A stretch of 64,000 nt of DNA from Balneolaceae bacterium. Lineage in GTDB: Bacteria; Bacteroidota; Rhodothermia; Balneolales; Balneolaceae. The stretch spans positions 186,001 to 250,000 of the forward strand of contig JAEPQH010000002.1 of NCBI GenBank assembly GCA_017640605.1, in the 5' to 3' direction. Both the position numbers and the translations under genes were made by a program. This document shows positions 18,317 to 27,167 of the stretch, one piece after another. The notes beneath the pieces were generated by a model that had not been told where the DNA came from, ran no database searches, and was given only the letters and a program-made list of their open reading frames with translations. The first letter of the stretch is position 1, and every line of letters begins with the position of its first letter.

Positions 18317-19022
18317 ATGGTAAAGACTGGTCTTTTTGTTTTGTTACTTCTTGCGTTAAACTGCACCGAACAAGCCCCTGAAAAGTACTCCGATTGGCTC
18401 TATTTGTTGATGGAAGCTCGCTAGAACATTGGAAAATGTACGGTGCTAGCTCTGATAGTATTTCACCAAAATGGGCCATCGATCAAGGTGTGTTAATTGC
18501 TTCGGTTGATGGAGATGGGATTGGAGAAAACACCGGTTTTGATGAATCTATCATGACCAAAAACAATTTCGAAATTTTGAGCTTGAATTAGAATTCATGA
18601 TAAGTGAAGGTGGAAACAGCGGTATTATGTATCATGTAATCGAGGATTCAACTATACCTATGGATTATTACACCGGGCATGAGTTTCAAATTTTAGATGA
18701 CGCCAGCTTTAAGGATAAGGTGAGAGATTTCCAATTAACAGGTTCTGTTTTCGGGCTATTTCCTGCCAAAAACAAAACTATGAACCCGAGTGGAGAATGG
18801 AACCATGCTCGCATCAACGTTAATAATGGAAAAGTAGAACACTGGTTAAATAATCAAATAATTCTCGAATTTGATCGAAACTCAGATAGTTATAAAAATG
18901 CTTATGAAAACAGCCAATGGAAGCAATTCCCTGATTGGGGTAAAACAGAATATGGACATATTACACTTCAAGACCACGGTGATAAAGTTGCTTTCCGTAA
19001 CATCAGAATAAGAGAATTATGA
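18317..19022 (+). pseudogene. DUF1080 (3-keto-disaccharide hydrolase) lipoprotein gene with two frameshifts
   Basis: The reading frame starts at ATG 18317 with a lipoprotein-like signal (MVKTGLFVLLLLALNC) and hits TAG near 18423. The DUF1080 body continues in a second frame (L-F-V-D-G-S-S-L-E-H-W-K, from about 18396) to TAG 18589-18591, and in a third (F-M-I-S-E-G-G-N-S-G-I-M-Y, to TGA 19022). Both steps equal loss of one base, near 18393-18400 and at the T4 run near 18573. With them repaired, a typical secreted DUF1080 protein of about 235 residues appears, ending G-H-I-T-L-Q-D-H-G. Either a young pseudogene or consensus errors; the rest looks unmutated. Its last 4 bp overlap the next gene. 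Confidence 0.8.
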
Positions 19023-19648
19023 AAGTATGTGTTTTAGGTGCCTCCGGTGGTATTGGTAGATGGGTGGTTCAATTAGCACATCAAAAAGGATGGGATGTAA
19101 CCGCCGTCGTTCGACCCAGTTCTGACTACATCGCGCCGGCTGGCGTACAATTAATTCGTGGTGAGGTTACCGAAGCATCGTTTGTACAAACTTTGATAGA
19201 TGAGCATTCGACCATCATTTCGTGCATTGGTATTCGAAGAGCAGGTCTCAGTCCCTGGGCAAAGATAAAATCGCCTTCGAATCTGGTAGAAACTGTAACC
19301 AAAAACATCCTGAATGCGACTAGAGAAAAAGATCTCCAATTTATGTGGATTAGCGCAGCCGGTGTTGGAGGAACGGCGTCGAATTGCAGTCCGCTGATCC
19401 GTAAAATGATCACTCTAGGAAATATTGGTGTAGCCTATCAAGATTTAGAACGATCGGAACAATTACTTAATCAATCCCACTTCAAAGTAACCACTGTACG
19501 TCCGGTAACACTCATTCCGGGAAATCCAACGGGTGGTGCTCAGCCTTCATCCACCTATCATTTGCTTTCAACTGTACGAAGAAGTGATGTTGCCCTTTGG
19601 ATGGTGCGGAATATTGAACAAAATGAGCAACCAATTTTTGTTTCTTAA
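19019..19648 (+). CDS. NAD(P)-binding Rossmann protein (atypical SDR/NmrA-like)
   Basis: A 209-residue cytoplasmic protein starting with the dinucleotide-binding motif V-L-G-A-S-G-G-I-G-R. I-S-C-I-G-I, W-I-S-A-A-G-V-G-G and T-T-V-R-P-V-T-L fit the atypical SDR (NAD(P)H-binding, PF13460-like) group. The tyrosine of classical SDRs is not evident, so an oxidoreductase or redox-sensing role cannot be chosen. It starts in an ATGA overlap with the broken DUF1080 gene, so upstream frameshifts may affect its translation. Confidence 0.82.
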   Translation: MKVCVLGASGGIGRWVVQLAHQKGWDVTAVVRPSSDYIAPAGVQLIRGEVTEASFVQTLIDEHSTIISCIGIRRAGLSPWAKIKSPSNLVETVTKNILNATREKDLQFMWISAAGVGGTASNCSPLIRKMITLGNIGVAYQDLERSEQLLNQSHFKVTTVRPVTLIPGNPTGGAQPSSTYHLLSTVRRSDVALWMVRNIEQNEQPIFVS

Positions 19649-19649
19649 A

Positions 19650-19681
19650 AAAGGCGGATATCCAAAAGAATATCCGCCTTT
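19650..19681. terminator. Bidirectional intrinsic terminator between convergent genes
   Basis: AAAGGCGGATAT (19650-19661) pairs perfectly with ATATCCGCCTTT (19670-19681), an 8-nt loop between. A/T runs flank both sides. It separates the Rossmann protein gene from the convergent EF-G paralogue. Confidence 0.88.
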
Positions 19682-19715
19682 AACTTGTTTTTTGATTTGA
19701 ATACAGAGCGTTCTT

Positions 19716-21842
19716 TTAAGCCTCTTCCAGCTCCAGGTTTTCCTGAATTACTCGTTCCTGAATGTCGTAAGGTACCGCCGCATAATGGCTGAATTCGCGC
19801 TTATACGTTGCGCTACCTTGTGTCATCGACTTTAGTCGGGTTGAGTAATGGTCGAGCTCTTCGAGAGGAACATGAGCTTTTATTTTCTGAAGTGAACCTT
19901 CCGCATCCATACCTTGAATCTGACCGCGACGAGTTCCTAAATCACTCATCACATCGCCCATATAATCGGCAGGAACGGTTACCTCCACTTCATAAACGGG
20001 CTCAAGAAGTTGTGGGTTTGCATCTAAAAAACCATTTCTAAATGCCATACGTGCGGCCATTTTAAACGCAGCTTCGTTCGAATCTACCGAGTGCATCGAG
20101 CCATCGTATACCGAAACTCTGATATCACGAGCACGACAACCACTCATCGGACCACTTTCCATTTTTTCCATGATCCCTTTCACTATTGCGGGCATAAATC
20201 GGTTATCGATTACACCACCAACAATGCAATTCTGGAATACAAGTTTACCGCCCCAATCAAGTTCAAATTCTTCAACTTTTCGAACTTTGATATCGTCCGG
20301 CATGGGTTTGTTTTCGGTATATGGTTCAATCAATAAGTGAACTTCGCCATATTGACCGGCGCCACCGGATTGTTTTTTATGTTTGTACTTAACACGCACA
20401 TCACTGGTGATGGTCTCCCGATAAGGAATCCGAGGTGTATGGAATTCAACATCTAGTTTAAAGCGATTACGAAGAGCATGCTCGATGGTGTTCAAGTGCT
20501 CCTCACCCTGTCCATGAATGATGATTTGTTTCAATTCCTGGCTGTGCTCAATCACCGCAGAAGGATCTTCGCGATGTATTTGATGAAGTGCATTACCTAG
20601 CTTGTCTTCGTCACCTTCTTTAGTGAGTTTTACTGCCGTTCTAATTACCGTTGAAGGAAAATGAATCTCTTCCATCGTGATATCGTGGCCTTTTTCGTGC
20701 AAAGTATCGTTTACTTCACTATCACGCAGTTTTACAACCGCTCCGATATCTCCGGTTTTCACTTCAGAAATTTCAATACGTTCATGTCCCTCGGTCAGAA
20801 ACAGATTGCCAAGGCGTACCATATTGCTGTTTCGTGAATTCTGGAGATCCATTCCCGCTTTCATTGTACCGCCATACGCTTTAAAATAGATCAAATCCCC
20901 CACGTGCGATTCCGAATGTGTTTTAAATAAAAACATAATCGGTTTTCCGTCAGGATCGAGAATTACATCTTCCCCATTTACATCTTTCGGCGGATTAACT
21001 TGTAGCGGATTTGGAGCTACGTCATCAATAAAGCCCATTATTCGTCCGGTACCCATATTTCTGGATGCACAGGCACAGAACAATGGATGAATATTTCCGC
21101 GCACAATACTTAGATGAAGGCCATTTTGCATTTGTTCTTCGTCGAGTTCACCGTGCTCGAAATAGATATCCATTAAGGTTTCATCATTCTCGGCAATTAC
21201 TTCAACAAGTTCCTGATGTAATTGTGCAGCTCGTTCTTTTTCTGAGTCAGGGATGGGAAGTTTGTCAGGTTTTCCGCCACCTTCAGGGAACTCGTACATC
21301 GTCATTCTTAGTACATCAATAATAGCGTGGAAATCAGCTCCTTCACTAAACGGATATTGTACTACGGTTACTTCACGGCCAAAATGTTCTTTCGATTCTT
21401 CTACCGCTTTCCAAAAGTCGGAGCGTTCATTATCCAGTTTATTCACAACAAACATGCTGGGCACGTTGTATTTCCGCAAATATTTCCAAAGTGCATCTGT
21501 AGCTACTTCTACCCCATTTTCTGCATTCAAAGTCATAATTGCCGTATCAGCAACTTTAAGCGCACCAACTACTTCTCCTATATAATCTGATGTACCCGGT
21601 GTATCTATTAAGTTAATTTTATGGCCTCGCCAGTCGAGGTTCATAAAAGATGAAAAGATTGATTTCCCCTTCTCTTTTTCTAATTCATGGTAATCGGAAA
21701 CCGTATTTTTGCTTTCTATGCTTCCGCGTCGGTTTATGGCTCCGGCTTCAAACAACATAGTTTCGGCAAGTGTTGTTTTACCGGAGCCGGAATGGCCTAC
21801 CAGCACAACATTACGGATTCGGGTGGGATTGTAAACTTTCAT
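19716..21842 (-). CDS. fusA2: Elongation factor G paralogue (EF-G2 type)
   Basis: A 708-residue translational GTPase with the EF-G domain order. P-loop G-H-S-G-S-G-K-T-T at residues 16-24, N-K-L-D for guanine, S-G-G-A-G-Q-Y-G-E-V in domain IV, and C-terminal domain V with G-T-R-R-G-Q-I-Q-G-M. Switch II reads D-T-P-G-T (residues 80-84): the catalytic His of canonical D-T-P-G-H is Thr. This, and N-R-R-G-S-I after the P-loop region, match the EF-G2 subgroup; Bacteroides EF-G2 is reported to support translocation without GTP hydrolysis. I start at MKVYNPTRIR because GGAGGT lies just upstream; a frame 16 codons longer exists. Confidence 0.9.
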   Translation of the reverse strand: MKVYNPTRIRNVVLVGHSGSGKTTLAETMLFEAGAINRRGSIESKNTVSDYHELEKEKGKSIFSSFMNLDWRGHKINLIDTPGTSDYIGEVVGALKVADTAIMTLNAENGVEVATDALWKYLRKYNVPSMFVVNKLDNERSDFWKAVEESKEHFGREVTVVQYPFSEGADFHAIIDVLRMTMYEFPEGGGKPDKLPIPDSEKERAAQLHQELVEVIAENDETLMDIYFEHGELDEEQMQNGLHLSIVRGNIHPLFCACASRNMGTGRIMGFIDDVAPNPLQVNPPKDVNGEDVILDPDGKPIMFLFKTHSESHVGDLIYFKAYGGTMKAGMDLQNSRNSNMVRLGNLFLTEGHERIEISEVKTGDIGAVVKLRDSEVNDTLHEKGHDITMEEIHFPSTVIRTAVKLTKEGDEDKLGNALHQIHREDPSAVIEHSQELKQIIIHGQGEEHLNTIEHALRNRFKLDVEFHTPRIPYRETITSDVRVKYKHKKQSGGAGQYGEVHLLIEPYTENKPMPDDIKVRKVEEFELDWGGKLVFQNCIVGGVIDNRFMPAIVKGIMEKMESGPMSGCRARDIRVSVYDGSMHSVDSNEAAFKMAARMAFRNGFLDANPQLLEPVYEVEVTVPADYMGDVMSDLGTRRGQIQGMDAEGSLQKIKAHVPLEELDHYSTRLKSMTQGSATYKREFSHYAAVPYDIQERVIQENLELEEA

Positions 21843-22049
21843 GGTTACCTCCGATTGATTGGTTAGATGTAATGAGCAGACGATCATCAAAGGATCTGTA
21901 AATCGAATGGATATTTGATGATGTTCCTCTGTAGCTCATTATTAATTGTTTCGTTTTAGAAACTGTGTTTTGATTTTTCAAGGAACATGCAGAACATTCA
22001 TGAAAAGAATGTGAAGACTTAAACTAAACATCTGCACCAAAGAATCAAG

Positions 22050-23045
22050 ATGAAAAATATCCTCTTAATACAAACGGGTGGAACCATAGCAATGAGCGCA
22101 AAAGGTGATGGCGTTGAGCTTAATCCCGATGCGTGGTCGGATACACTGGTAGAACGCGTTCCACAACTCGGTGAACTGGCCCAAATACAGACCTTACCGT
22201 TATTTTTTGAGGATTCTTCGGATTTAAATCACACCCATTGGGTACAACTTGCTGAGTGCATCAATTCACATTATGATGAATTTGACGGCTTTGTTGTGTT
22301 GCACGGCACCGATACCATGGCTTACACCACTTCAGCGCTTTCTTATGCTTTTCAGAATCTGGGAAAACCGGTGATTTTTACAGGAAGTCAGGTCCCACTT
22401 TCCTCCATTCGATCGGATGCCCGCCGTAATCTGATCAATTCTATAGAAATGGCTACATCAAACCTACAAGAAGTAGCCATTTGCTTTAACGATCATGTGT
22501 ATCGAGGCAATCGGGCCACAAAGCTGAGTATTGGCGATTTTGATGCCTTCGGAAGTCCGAACTTAGATCCGCTCGCAACGATAGGACTTGAAATAAAATC
22601 GCGCTATTTAACACGATTAGTAACCGAGCCTTTTTCGATTAAAGCAGCATATTCTAACGAATTGCTTGTATTAACTGTATTTCCATCATTAGATACTCAG
22701 CATTTGATGAATCTGGATGTGTCGAAGTTAAGAGCTATAATCGTACGAAGCTTCGGAAGTGGTAACATTCCCACTAAAGGGAAATACAGTTTGCTCGATT
22801 TTATAAAACGATGCACCGACGAAGGCGTGATCGTAGCTGTAGTTTCTCAGGCTGATTTTGATGCTGTAAATCTGACTAAATATTCTGCCGGCCGAACCAT
22901 TGCAAATGCAGGAGCGATTTCTGCAGGAGACATGACGTTGGAAGCTGCACTCACCAAAATTATGTGGCTAATGGCTCAATATGAAGATAAAGCCTCCATC
23001 GAAGCTGAATTTCAAAAGAACCTTGCCGGCGAACTAACGGTTTAG
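22050..23045 (+). CDS. ansA: L-asparaginase (type I, cytoplasmic)
   Basis: Hydrolyses L-asparagine to aspartate and ammonia. The 331-residue protein has both threonine motifs: T-G-G-T-I at residues 10-14 and H-G-T-D-T near residue 84. S-S-I-R-S-D-A-R-R-N and the C-terminal G-A-I-S-A-G-D-M-T-L-E-A-A motif are also present. There is no signal peptide, so the cytoplasmic type fits. It diverges from fusA2 across about 207 bp and converges on the AlkB-like gene with 8 bp between stops. Confidence 0.93.
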   Translation: MKNILLIQTGGTIAMSAKGDGVELNPDAWSDTLVERVPQLGELAQIQTLPLFFEDSSDLNHTHWVQLAECINSHYDEFDGFVVLHGTDTMAYTTSALSYAFQNLGKPVIFTGSQVPLSSIRSDARRNLINSIEMATSNLQEVAICFNDHVYRGNRATKLSIGDFDAFGSPNLDPLATIGLEIKSRYLTRLVTEPFSIKAAYSNELLVLTVFPSLDTQHLMNLDVSKLRAIIVRSFGSGNIPTKGKYSLLDFIKRCTDEGVIVAVVSQADFDAVNLTKYSAGRTIANAGAISAGDMTLEAALTKIMWLMAQYEDKASIEAEFQKNLAGELTV

Positions 23046-23053
23046 TGTAGCTT

Positions 23054-24091
23054 TTAAGAAGTGGAGGCCGGGAGTCTTTTATCCATCAATTTAAACCACA
23101 AAGGTGGAACCAAAGCGATAAGAATCATCATCGGATAGCCAAATGGTAATTCGGGCGCTTCTTCGTGGTGATCCAATACCTGATATTTTTTACTGGCTAT
23201 GAAATGATGATCGGAATGTCGTGTCAACTCATATAAAACAATTCGACCTATTTGATAATTAGCATTCCATGAATGCACCGGTCGAACTCGCTCATACCTT
23301 CCATTTTCCAGTCTTTTTCTACGAAGTCCGTAATGTTCTAGGTAATTGATGGTTTCCAGAAGTAGAATTCCGATTAGGCCACTACCGGCGACAATTACCA
23401 CATGTTGCCATGAAATAAACAAAGATAGCGTAAGCAGATACGCAAATTGTACAATCGTGAATTGGATCATCTGGTTTTTTGCACTTAGGATGGATTCATT
23501 TTGTTTTTGAAGACGAATTTTTTCCAACCTCCAGGCAGAGAAATAGCCTCCAATCAATGATTTAATCCAAAACGAAAACAACCATTCTCCTTTTCGGGCA
23601 CTCGCCGGATCTTCATCAGTTGCTACATATTTATGGTGACCTCTATTATGCTCTATGAAAAAATGCATGTATAAAGCGGGGATTAATAAAATTTGCCCCA
23701 ATCTTTGTTCGTAGGCAGATTTTCTGTGCCCTAGTTCATGAGCTACGTTAATTCCGCAAGATCCGATTACAATGCCTACGGATAACAAATTACCTATCAA
23801 CTCATGGCTACTCAGCGAGGTAGTATTTAACGTAAATGCAAGTAAGCCAACGATGAAGAAAACAACGGGTAGATTTAAGTAGAGTAACCAATCAAAAATT
23901 CTTTTTCCTAATAATGTCTCTCGCGTTTCATCATTTACGTTTGAAGTATCCACCGGTCCAATCTGATCGAAAATTGGAATAATTACGAATGAGAAAATTA
24001 CAGCTCCCCATGTCAACCAACCACCAATTATAAGTCCGATTATCGCCAAAGCAGGGTTGATATATGCTGCCAGATATTTAAGATCTTTCAT
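23054..24091 (-). CDS. alkB: Alkane 1-monooxygenase (AlkB-type membrane di-iron hydroxylase)
   Basis: A 345-residue integral membrane hydroxylase of terminal alkyl carbons. All four AlkB blocks are visible: H-E-L-G-H-R-K, E-H-N-R-G-H-H, N-Y-L-E-H-Y-G-L and R-H-S-D-H-H, supplying the His ligands of the di-iron site. About six hydrophobic helices surround them. The N-Y-L-E-H-Y-G-L block points to alkane hydroxylase rather than fatty-acid desaturase. No rubredoxin or rubredoxin reductase gene is adjacent, so the electron donor must be elsewhere. Likely use is growth on medium- or long-chain alkanes; substrate range is not readable. Confidence 0.9.
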   Translation of the reverse strand: MKDLKYLAAYINPALAIIGLIIGGWLTWGAVIFSFVIIPIFDQIGPVDTSNVNDETRETLLGKRIFDWLLYLNLPVVFFIVGLLAFTLNTTSLSSHELIGNLLSVGIVIGSCGINVAHELGHRKSAYEQRLGQILLIPALYMHFFIEHNRGHHKYVATDEDPASARKGEWLFSFWIKSLIGGYFSAWRLEKIRLQKQNESILSAKNQMIQFTIVQFAYLLTLSLFISWQHVVIVAGSGLIGILLLETINYLEHYGLRRKRLENGRYERVRPVHSWNANYQIGRIVLYELTRHSDHHFIASKKYQVLDHHEEAPELPFGYPMMILIALVPPLWFKLMDKRLPASTS

Positions 24092-24232
24092 CGCTTTTTC
24101 TTATTAAAGTAGCAGATTGAATTCTTTTTTCCACCTGTCGAAACCAATTTCGATGATAGGTTTTTTCTAAGAATGAGTTTACTAATTTCATCTTCAAAAT
24201 ACTTTTCCTATAATCGGTAAAAACAAGGGGTC

Positions 24233-24940
24233 ATGTATTTTATATTTGATTTAGAAACCATCCCGGATATTGATTTCATCCGTACCGTCCTCAACGATAA
24301 TGAATCGGATGAGGAAGTACTCCTCGAAAAAGCCAGCGAAGAATTGGCTCGAAATAAATCAGGATTCCTACCACCAATGTACCATCGAATGGTCTCGTGG
24401 GTTGGGCTTTGGATAGAAAATACCGGCGGACCTCGTCAAAAAGTGGGTTGGAATGGTGCCGATGAAAAAGAAGGGCTTTTAAAAATTTTCGAAACTATCG
24501 GCACTTACAAAGACTTCGGACTCATTCACCACAATGGGAAAGGCTTCGACATACCGGTACTTACCTATCGAGCTATGAAACACGGTTTACAAATGCCGGT
24601 TAGGATGAGTGATTACGACATCAGATATCGATACAGTCGGCACAATATCGACTTGGTAGATGAATTCAGTAACTATGGCGCAAGTTCATGGCCGAAGCTT
24701 AAACATCTGGGACAATTAATCGGAATCCCCTTTAAACAAACTGGTGAAGGCAACCAAGTATATGAAATGTTCAAACGCAATGAGCTGGATCTGATTGAAC
24801 ACTATTGTTACGAAGATGTGATGGCAACTTACATTGTGTGGCTATATATGCAATTTACAACAGGGCATATTCCAGAAGACAAATTCGCGAACTTGAAAGA
24901 GAGAGCATTAGGTAAGTTGAATGAAATTCAAAGTAATTAA
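24233..24940 (+). CDS. DEDD-type 3'-5' exonuclease (PolB-like exo2, PF10108)
   Basis: A 235-residue RNase H-fold nuclease. Exo I is F-D-L-E-T-I-P-D at residues 4-11, Exo II is H-N-G-K-G-F-D-I-P-V-L near residue 103, and Exo III is Y-C-Y-E-D-V-M-A-T-Y near residue 193, giving the D-E-D-D metal ligands. The layout matches the stand-alone PolB-like exonuclease family of bacteria; in vivo role is not well fixed. It stands alone upstream of amtB. Confidence 0.87.
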   Translation: MYFIFDLETIPDIDFIRTVLNDNESDEEVLLEKASEELARNKSGFLPPMYHRMVSWVGLWIENTGGPRQKVGWNGADEKEGLLKIFETIGTYKDFGLIHHNGKGFDIPVLTYRAMKHGLQMPVRMSDYDIRYRYSRHNIDLVDEFSNYGASSWPKLKHLGQLIGIPFKQTGEGNQVYEMFKRNELDLIEHYCYEDVMATYIVWLYMQFTTGHIPEDKFANLKERALGKLNEIQSN

Positions 24941-25002
24941 AAAAGCTAGCTGTAACAAAGAGCAACCAACAAATCAAAAAAGCCCTTCCATAGCTTTTAA
25001 TT
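24935..25002 (+). terminator. Possible long-loop hairpin after the exonuclease gene
   Basis: 24935-24948 (AATTAAAAAAGCTA) can pair with 24991-25002 (TAGCTTTTAATT) with a 2-nt bulge and a loop of about 42 nt. The A/T-rich stem and long loop make this weak; it could be a terminator or chance. Confidence 0.3.
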
Positions 25003-25096
25003 AAATTTATTTAGGATTTATTTATTTATACCTAATGTTTTTTTGCCTTTATAGCATTACACTTCGGCAACTTAACTCATCACTAGTCGGAGAATA

Positions 25097-26419
25097 ATGA
25101 AAAAGATCAAAGCTACATTGTTGTTAACAATGTTTACTACAGTTTCAGCTTTCGCTCAAGAAGCAGAGGCTGTCATCAATACAGGTGACACCGCCTGGCT
25201 ATTAATCGCAACAGCCCTTGTTATGCTAATGACCCCGGCAGGCTTAGCACTTTTTTATGGCGGACTCACTCAAAATAAACACGTATTAAATACCATTGGT
25301 ATGAGCTACATGGCTTTTTGTACCGGAACCATTGTATGGGTAATAATAGGCTACTCACTCGCATTTGGCGAAGGCAGTGGATTTATTGGAGGATTTGAAC
25401 ACCTGCTTTTATCTGGTATAGGAGTTAATGATGTAAGTGGCACTATACCCACTCTTCTATTCGTAGTATTTCAAGGAACTTTCGCGGCAATTGCTGTTGC
25501 CATTGTTTCGGGCTCAATTATCGAGCGAGTTCGCTTTTCGACCTGGGGAATCTTTACCGTATTTTGGGTTATTGCGGTATATGCACCTATCGCGCATTGG
25601 GTTTGGGGTGGTGGATTATTAAGCGAAAGCGGCGAAATGGATTTTGCCGGTGGTACTGTCATCCACATAAATGCGGGGGTAGCAGGACTGGTACTTTCCT
25701 ATCTGGTTGGCAAACGCATGGAACACAGCTTAGAAGAAGTGCGAAAACCTTCATCCATTAAATTTATGATTCTCGGCTCTGCCCTTTTATGGTTTGGGTG
25801 GTTCGGATTTAATGGTGGGAGTCAGCTTGCAGCAGATGGTATTGCAGCGAATGCTTTACTCGTCACCAACGTGGCCGCCTGTGCCGGCGCCCTAGTTTGG
25901 CTGACTATTGAATGGTTTATTGTTAAAAAACCAACATTAATTGGAATGGCATCCGGCGCAGTTTCAGGGCTAGTGGGCATTACCCCTGCATCCGGTTTTG
26001 TTGATGTATCCGGAGCCTTAGCTATCGGGGTAATTTCAGGAGTAGTAGGATATTGGGGAGTAGTTCATCTAAAATCAATGATCAAGCATGACGATACGCT
26101 GGATGCTTTTGGAATTCATGGATTAGTTGGAATTGCAGGCGCAATACTAACGGGTGTTTTTGCTAACCCTGAAATTAATGGCGGTGCAGGCCTACTGTAC
26201 GGAAATGCAGCTCAAGTTTGGGTTCAAACAAAAGCTGTATTAATTACTATTGCCTATTCTGCAGTGGCAACTGCGATAGTTTGGATGATTTCATCTTTAC
26301 TTACCCAGGGCGGAAGAATCGAAGAAGAACTAGAACTAGAAGGAATGGATATTGGCTATCATGGCGAGCAGCATTTGGTTGTTGATGAAAGCCATGTATA
26401 TGCAAATGAAGCCAATTAG
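25097..26419 (+). CDS. amtB: Ammonium transporter
   Basis: A 440-residue Amt/Rh channel that passes NH4+/NH3 across the inner membrane. MKKIKATLLLTMFTTVSAFA is a cleaved signal peptide, then eleven helices. G-T-V-I-H-I-N-A-G and F-G-I-H-G-L-V-G hold the two pore histidines. The C-terminal tail carries E-G-M-D-I-G-Y-H-G-E, the segment that contacts PII proteins. No glnK gene lies beside it, which is unusual because amtB-glnK pairing is widespread. A good terminator follows at 26475-26501. Confidence 0.95.
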   Translation: MKKIKATLLLTMFTTVSAFAQEAEAVINTGDTAWLLIATALVMLMTPAGLALFYGGLTQNKHVLNTIGMSYMAFCTGTIVWVIIGYSLAFGEGSGFIGGFEHLLLSGIGVNDVSGTIPTLLFVVFQGTFAAIAVAIVSGSIIERVRFSTWGIFTVFWVIAVYAPIAHWVWGGGLLSESGEMDFAGGTVIHINAGVAGLVLSYLVGKRMEHSLEEVRKPSSIKFMILGSALLWFGWFGFNGGSQLAADGIAANALLVTNVAACAGALVWLTIEWFIVKKPTLIGMASGAVSGLVGITPASGFVDVSGALAIGVISGVVGYWGVVHLKSMIKHDDTLDAFGIHGLVGIAGAILTGVFANPEINGGAGLLYGNAAQVWVQTKAVLITIAYSAVATAIVWMISSLLTQGGRIEEELELEGMDIGYHGEQHLVVDESHVYANEAN

Positions 26420-26474
26420 TACCAATTTTCAGATCTATCTGAAACTCAATTAAAATACACAATAACTATTAGTT

Positions 26475-26501
26475 AAAGCCTCTGTTTATGGAGGCTTTTT
26501 T
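26475..26501 (+). terminator. Intrinsic terminator after amtB
   Basis: AAAGCCTC (26475-26482) pairs with GAGGCTTT (26491-26498) around an 8-nt loop and runs into a T-tract to 26501. Confidence 0.85.
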
Positions 26502-26602
26502 GATGAATTAATATTAAAAGAAATTAATATTAATTTTTTTTAATGTTTTAATCCTTTCTGCCGATAACTCTAGAAACAGAGAGAACAGAAAGGAACAGAA
26601 CA

Positions 26603-27163
26603 ATGTCAAGAGTATTATTAGTTTTCACAGCGGCGGTATTTTTTATTAATTGTCAATCCACACCAATCAGCCAGGATTTTGATGGTCAAGAGAGCGTTAG
26701 TCAGGCAGCGGAAGTTAACCAACCTACCAACTGCCTGACTAACAACCAATCTGAGAATTGCGCGCTGGTTCTAAACACCATAGATTTTGAAATTCCCGAA
26801 ACATCATGCAATCCTTATGAATTGATGGTGGACGTTTCTACAGGATTTTACACTCCGGCTGGCTTAGGTGACGGCTCAACAAGCAGAATCGATTGGGAAT
26901 TTTTGCCTGCAGGCAATGGTGGTTTTTGGACTACAAGCATCAATCAACCTGTGCCACCTAATACTTCCGGTTCCATCTCGATGGTTGGTTGCTTTACATT
27001 TGGTAATCAGCAAACATTAAAAATCACTCGTACAATCATCGACCAACTTGGTAATGAAAGTAATACTCTAGTGGTGGAAGTTGAAAATCCTGCAAAATCA
27101 AAAGCTCAGAATAATTCAGTATCAGCATTCGAATTTCAAACTTCTTCGTTCAGTATTAACTAG
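26603..27163 (+). CDS. Hypothetical lipoprotein
   Basis: A 186-residue exported protein of unknown function. The N terminus MSRVLLVFTAAVFFINC ends in a lipoprotein-type cysteine (Cys17), with Asn at -1, which is uncommon. A Gln/Asn/Ser-rich segment follows, then a beta-rich domain (about residues 55-155) with four Cys (N-C-L-T, N-C-A-L, S-C-N-P, G-C-F-T) that could form disulfides. I recognise no family. AAAGGAACAGAACA upstream supplies a ribosome site inside a short repeat of GAACAG. The stop lies 4 bp from the convergent oxidoreductase. Confidence 0.75.
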   Translation: MSRVLLVFTAAVFFINCQSTPISQDFDGQESVSQAAEVNQPTNCLTNNQSENCALVLNTIDFEIPETSCNPYELMVDVSTGFYTPAGLGDGSTSRIDWEFLPAGNGGFWTTSINQPVPPNTSGSISMVGCFTFGNQQTLKITRTIIDQLGNESNTLVVEVENPAKSKAQNNSVSAFEFQTSSFSIN

Positions 27164-27167
27164 ATAA

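Noticed and set aside
18228-18479. 83-codon minus-strand ORF over the DUF1080 start
   Set aside because: It is antisense to recognisable DUF1080 sequence and has no ribosome site.
18390-18580. Programmed frameshifting in the DUF1080 gene
   Set aside because: There is no slippery heptamer with a downstream structure, and two shifts would be needed; deletion or read error is simpler.
21994-22012. ACATTC/GAATGT hairpin before ansA
   Set aside because: Only 6 bp in a region of low complexity; no second copy or link to a known regulator.
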